Assembly (NCBI GenBank): GCA_963812255.1
Contig: CAWEUM010000005.1
Span: 992,001-1,056,000, forward strand
Direction of reading: 5' to 3'
DNA length: 64,000 nucleotides
Source of the DNA: DATJGR01 sp963812255
GTDB taxonomy: Bacteria > Pseudomonadota > Gammaproteobacteria > Pseudomonadales > Azotimanducaceae
A program made the position numbers and the translations under genes. The first letter of the stretch is position 1. Each line of letters begins with the position of its first letter. Below are positions 60,906-64,000 of the stretch, piece after piece. The notes beneath the pieces are model-generated. The model had not been told where the DNA came from. It made no database searches and worked only from the letters and a program-made list of their open reading frames with translations.

Positions 60906-61910
60906 CTAGCGGGTCAGTTCCTGAATGATCTTCTGCCGATCTTCCTTCGCAATCGTCGCATAGGCTGCGGACGTGCGATCGATCAGATCGCCGTAGCGCG
61001 ATTTGATCTGTCCGGCGATCGTCGATGGCGCGCCGATCACTGCAAATTCCGTGAGAATATCGTCGCTGATCAAGTGGCCCATCTCCTCCCAACGTCCCTG
61101 TTTCGACATGCTGTTCAAGTCGCTCTGCAGATGTCCGACGCCGATCGAATCGAGCACTGGCTTGTAGGCGGGTGTCGAACCGTAGAACGCGATCTGCCGC
61201 TTCGTCGTCACCTTCGCCGCTTCGATTGCAGCGTCGTCGGCTCCGGTGACGACGAACACGGGGTAGCTGATTTCGAAATCGCTGCGCGTCTTGCCGGCAC
61301 GCTCGAAGCCCTTCTCCAGTGCCGGCAACGTCGTTTCGCGAAGATATTTCTCTGTCGTGAACGCATGCACGATCACGCCGTCGGCCACTTCACCTGCGAC
61401 TTCGGTCATCAACGGCCCGACCGCCGCCAGGAACACTTTCGGCGCACCGTATTCGCTGTTCGTCGGGGTGAAGAACGGCGTCATCAACGTGTGGGTATAG
61501 AAGCGTCCAGCGAATTCCAGCGGCTTGCCTTCGTGCCAGCTCGCCCAGATCGCGCGCATCGCCAGGATGAACTCGCGCATCCGCGCGGCGGGCGCCGACC
61601 ACGGCATGCTGAAGCGCTTGGCGATGTGGGGGCGGATCTGTGAGCCGATACCCAGCACGAAACGCCCCTTAGAAGCGGCGTTCAGATCATGACCGATGTT
61701 CGCGAGAATCATCGGCGTGCGCGCGAACGCAACGGCGATCGAAGTCATCAACTCCACACGCTGCGTGTTCATCGCCGCAACCAGCAACGGAAAGAACGGA
61801 TCGTGTGACGTTTCGGCGGTCATGATTCCGCTGTAGCCGAGATCCTCGAGCGCCTTGGCTTCGGCGCCGACCTTGTCGAGTTCCCAGCCCACTCCTCCAT
61901 CTACCTTCAT
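60906..61910 (-). CDS. LLM-class F420-dependent-type oxidoreductase (tandem copy 1)
   Basis: A 334-aa luciferase-like enzyme, first gene of the operon that ends with the Lon-like protease. MKVDGGVGWELDKVGAEAKA, SGIMTAETSHDPFFPLLVAA, GIGSQIRPHIAKRFSMPWSA and VFLAAVGPLMTEVAGEVADG parallel the next gene segment by segment, so the pair arose by tandem duplication. ATG 61910 has GGAG eight bases upstream; a 21-residue extension to 61973 is less likely. The downstream copy starts 21 bases after its stop. Substrate unknown. Confidence 0.9.
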   Translation of the reverse strand: MKVDGGVGWELDKVGAEAKALEDLGYSGIMTAETSHDPFFPLLVAAMNTQRVELMTSIAVAFARTPMILANIGHDLNAASKGRFVLGIGSQIRPHIAKRFSMPWSAPAARMREFILAMRAIWASWHEGKPLEFAGRFYTHTLMTPFFTPTNSEYGAPKVFLAAVGPLMTEVAGEVADGVIVHAFTTEKYLRETTLPALEKGFERAGKTRSDFEISYPVFVVTGADDAAIEAAKVTTKRQIAFYGSTPAYKPVLDSIGVGHLQSDLNSMSKQGRWEEMGHLISDDILTEFAVIGAPSTIAGQIKSRYGDLIDRTSAAYATIAKEDRQKIIQELTR

Positions 61911-61988
61911 CGAGCTACTCCGGATAGCGAATGCGAACACGGATTGTACGGTGCTTGGCCCTCGGATTGGCAACCGGAAAGCCAGGCT

Positions 61989-62630
61989 CTAACCACCTTG
62001 ATCGAGCGCATGCATGAACAGCCCCGGGACCGGTCCAGTACCATCACGAAAATGGTCGCACGCGACGGACGTTGCGGAAAAGTCCAGGCGATAAACCAGA
62101 TCGTTCGGTTGACGGACCCGGTTGGCATCGGCGGGTTGAAGTCCCAGGAAGTGGGTCAACAGCACCCGGCCGCTGATCCCATGCGAGACGATCGCGAGTC
62201 TGCGAACGGGGAGTGTGGCGAGTTGTCGGGCGAGCGGTGCAATACGTTGCAGCATGTCGGGCAGATTCTCACCCGCTGGCGGACGATGATGAAACGGATC
62301 GCGCAAGCGCGCGCTCCATTCGTCCGGATACCGAGCCTCTATCTCGTCGATCGTCAGACCCTCCCACGCACCGCAGTGACGCTCGACCAGTCGCTCATCG
62401 TATGTCACCGGTACCGCGCAGCCCGTTCGAAGCAGATCGGCCGTTTCGCGGGTTCGCCCGAGCGGCGAGACGACCATTTGCTCGACGGCTTCACGCGCCA
62501 GCAGTTCGCCGTTTCTCCGTGCGTGTTCGCGGCCTTCGGCGGTCAGCTTGGAATCCAGCCGCCCCTGCATGCGCCGCTGCCGATTCCATTCGGTTTCGCC
62601 GTGTCGCACCAGATACAGCACCTCCACCAT
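61989..62630 (-). CDS. histidine phosphatase family protein
   Basis: A 213-aa phosphoglycerate-mutase-like phosphatase. The phosphohistidine motif LVRHGETEWNRQRRMQG begins at residue 6; SPLGRTRETADLL, ERHCGAWEGLTIDEIEARYP and the second histidine in LAIVSHGISGRVLL complete the active site. Relatives dephosphorylate phosphoglycerate, alpha-ribazole phosphate or other small phosphates, so the substrate is open. ATG 62630 with GGGAGAG is chosen over a much longer open frame. It lies 78 bases upstream of the first tandem LLM gene on the same strand. Confidence 0.92.
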   Translation of the reverse strand: MVEVLYLVRHGETEWNRQRRMQGRLDSKLTAEGREHARRNGELLAREAVEQMVVSPLGRTRETADLLRTGCAVPVTYDERLVERHCGAWEGLTIDEIEARYPDEWSARLRDPFHHRPPAGENLPDMLQRIAPLARQLATLPVRRLAIVSHGISGRVLLTHFLGLQPADANRVRQPNDLVYRLDFSATSVACDHFRDGTGPVPGLFMHALDQGG

Positions 62631-62776
62631 TGGACTCTCCCGCAGACGACTCGCGATGATAGCGAAACCCCACTTGTATCGGGCGCCTCGACACCCCATA
62701 GAATAGCTACGCCCGCGGCGGCACTTGGGTGTCGTTCGCCGGTCCAACTGTTCAGCCAACGAGTGAGATTCGATCG

Positions 62777-63664
62777 ATGATGCGCATTCTGCTGTTTCTG
62801 GGCACCAACCTCGCGGTCATCCTGCTGGCCAGCATCACGTTCCGTGTACTGGGGCTGGACCAGTACATGTACCAGCAAGGTATCGGCATGAATCTGACCG
62901 GCATGCTGATCTTCGCCGCGGTGTTCGGGATGGGCGGGTCGTTCTTTTCGCTGCTGATCTCGAAGTGGATGGCCAAGATGTCCACGCGCGCGCAGGTCAT
63001 CAGCGAACCGCGTAATCAGTCGGAACGCTGGCTCGTCGACACCGTGAAGGATCTCGCGGGAAAGGCGGGCATCGGCATGCCCGAAGTCGCGGTATTCCAG
63101 TCGCCTCAGCCGAACGCATTCGCTACCGGCGCCAGCAAGAACCACGCACTGGTCGCCGTCAGCACCGGATTGCTGGAGAACATGCGTCCCGAAGAGGTGC
63201 GCGCGGTGCTTGGGCATGAGATCGGTCACGTCGCAAACGGCGACATGGTGACCCTGACGTTGATTCAGGGCGTGCTCAACACATTCGTCATCTTATTCGC
63301 GCGCATCATCGGTTCGATCGTCGACCGTACGGTGTTCCGCAGTGAGTCGGGCTACGGCATCGGCTTCTTCATCACGTCGATGATCGCGCAGGTGGTGCTC
63401 GGCATCGGCGCTAGCATCATCGTCATGTGGTTCTCGCGCCATCGCGAATTTCGCGCGGATGCGGCGGGCGCGCGACTCGGCGGCCGCGAGAACATGATCG
63501 GCGCGCTCGAACGCCTCAAGGCGGCGAGCAAGTTACCCGAGACGATGCCGGACACACTGGTGGCGTTTGGTATCTCGAGCGGTGTACGTAGGGGATTCAG
63601 CGCGCTGTTCGCTTCGCATCCACCGCTCGACACCCGCATCGCGGCGTTGCGGCAGGAAGCCTAA
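62777..63664 (+). CDS. htpX: membrane zinc protease HtpX
   Basis: A 295-aa HtpX, an inner-membrane M48 metalloprotease that degrades damaged membrane proteins in envelope and heat stress. Two N-terminal helices (RILLFLGTNLAVILLASITF and the segment around residue 40) and two later ones flank the zinc site LGHEIGHVANGDMVT (HExxH near residue 138), with the third ligand Glu in RHREFRADAAGARLGG. It starts MMRILLF, as does E. coli HtpX; the ORF is open back to 62729. It is divergent from the phosphatase gene. Confidence 0.95.
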   Translation: MMRILLFLGTNLAVILLASITFRVLGLDQYMYQQGIGMNLTGMLIFAAVFGMGGSFFSLLISKWMAKMSTRAQVISEPRNQSERWLVDTVKDLAGKAGIGMPEVAVFQSPQPNAFATGASKNHALVAVSTGLLENMRPEEVRAVLGHEIGHVANGDMVTLTLIQGVLNTFVILFARIIGSIVDRTVFRSESGYGIGFFITSMIAQVVLGIGASIIVMWFSRHREFRADAAGARLGGRENMIGALERLKAASKLPETMPDTLVAFGISSGVRRGFSALFASHPPLDTRIAALRQEA

Positions 63665-63665
63665 A

Positions 63666-64000
63666 TCATTCGCGCGCCCGTTCCAGCCAACGTGGAATCT
63701 CGCGCCTGCCCCGAGGAGACAACTGATACACGCCCGCGCCGAGGTTCGCTCTTTCAAACCACCCGTACGCGTCCCGATACAGGATGTCGCGCGCGCCCGG
63801 ATCTCGTAATGTCCGGGCGACGTTGGACGCCTTGACGGGCCCCTGGACGTCGAGGAACCGGGCAATTTCCAGCGCTCGCTGACGGTAGACAGTCATGATG
63901 CCGGCTCGTTTTTCCGCGCCGCCGAGGTTCGGGTCACCCACTCGCCTGCTGAACTCACCCATCAGACGCTCATGACGGTGCGTCGACTTTCGAGGTCGAT
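63666..64000 (-). CDS. DUF2161-family protein, C-terminal part (partial)
   Basis: The frame runs off the right edge without a start and stops with TGA at 63666. The visible 111 residues include EFSRRVGDPNLGGAEKRAGI, MTVYRQRALEIARFL, and LYRDAYGWFERANLGAGVYQ, which match the C-terminal half of DUF2161 proteins, described as putative PD-(D/E)XK phosphodiesterases. The nuclease part would lie outside the window. It converges on htpX with one base between the stop codons. An internal ATG at 63962 exists, but the family's layout argues that it is not the start. Confidence 0.75.
   Translation of the reverse strand, partial: RPRKSTHRHERLMGEFSRRVGDPNLGGAEKRAGIMTVYRQRALEIARFLDVQGPVKASNVARTLRDPGARDILYRDAYGWFERANLGAGVYQLSPRGRREIPRWLERARE

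Noticed and set aside
1..64000. tRNA or rRNA genes, CRISPR arrays, riboswitches, insertion-sequence transposases
   Set aside because: I looked through the intergenic spacers, nearly all under 300 bases, and saw no cloverleaf, regular repeat-spacer array, conserved riboswitch core or transposase frame. A covariance-model search would be needed to exclude small RNAs.

Overview
This 64 kb window is GC-rich, densely coded chromosomal DNA with genes on both strands, many 1-4 bp stop/start overlaps, and no rRNA, tRNA, CRISPR array or transposase gene that I can see. The gene complement (NhaA, HtpX, AidB-type and other acyl-CoA dehydrogenases, CYP153-type P450, CFA synthase, Glk-type glucokinase, PAS-GGDEF-EAL regulator, DUF4124 and DUF2161 proteins) and REP-like GGTCAGAG inverted repeats point to a proteobacterium, most likely an environmental gammaproteobacterium. 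The placement is an inference.

The most striking content is a complete coenzyme F420 system. A five-gene plus-strand run at 27964-33583 encodes F420:NADPH oxidoreductase (npdG/fno), CofE, CofD, CofC and a fused CofG-CofH (FbiC-type) protein. Around it lie eight luciferase-like (LLM) oxidoreductases (20142, 24728, 26904, 35163, 37295, 54583, 59877, 60906), most of which resemble F420-dependent subfamilies, and a PPOX/FDOR-type split-barrel protein (59389). F420 would be made by the operon, reduced with NADPH by NpdG, and spent by these enzymes. F420 is well known in actinobacteria and archaea but patchy in proteobacteria. No FbiB-like nitroreductase domain is present, so the lactate/glycerate chemistry of this F420 is open.

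Layout. 1-5.8 kb: end of an ABC exporter, a paired acyl-CoA dehydrogenase operon, and a CYP153 P450 coupled to two small genes. 5.8-14.3 kb: a five-PAS GGDEF-EAL protein, an azoreductase/DASS transporter pair, a CHAD protein, an alpha/beta hydrolase and an enoyl-CoA hydratase-family protein. 14.4-20.1 kb: a lower-GC glycan cassette (flippase, methyltransferase, three glycosyltransferases) joined by 4-bp overlaps. 20.1-27.8 kb: LLM, SDR and PRISE-type reductases, CFA synthase, glucokinase. 27.9-33.6 kb: F420 operon, ending in a REP-like hairpin. 33.6-38.5 kb: an MFS transporter behind a promoter-leader-terminator arrangement, an LLM enzyme, a Gfo/Idh/MocA oxidoreductase and another LLM enzyme. 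38.5-46.5 kb: esterase, desaturase, P-loop kinase-like protein, aldo/keto reductase, an apparently exported hydratase, and two acyl-CoA dehydrogenases. 46.6-57 kb: NhaA, two metallo-beta-lactamase-fold hydrolases, an acyl-CoA synthetase, an Hsp70-like protein, small secreted proteins, an LLM enzyme and a lytic transglycosylase. 57-64 kb: a minus-strand operon of two tandem LLM paralogues, a PPOX protein and a Lon-like protease with degenerate ATPase motifs, then a histidine phosphatase, HtpX and a DUF2161 protein cut by the window edge.

Taken together the window suits an organism that attacks hydrophobic substrates such as alkanes, terpenoids, steroids or branched acids. It would use P450 and flavin/F420 redox chemistry, activate acids with an acyl-CoA synthetase, and continue through several acyl-CoA dehydrogenases. 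The substrate class is inferred, not shown by the sequence.
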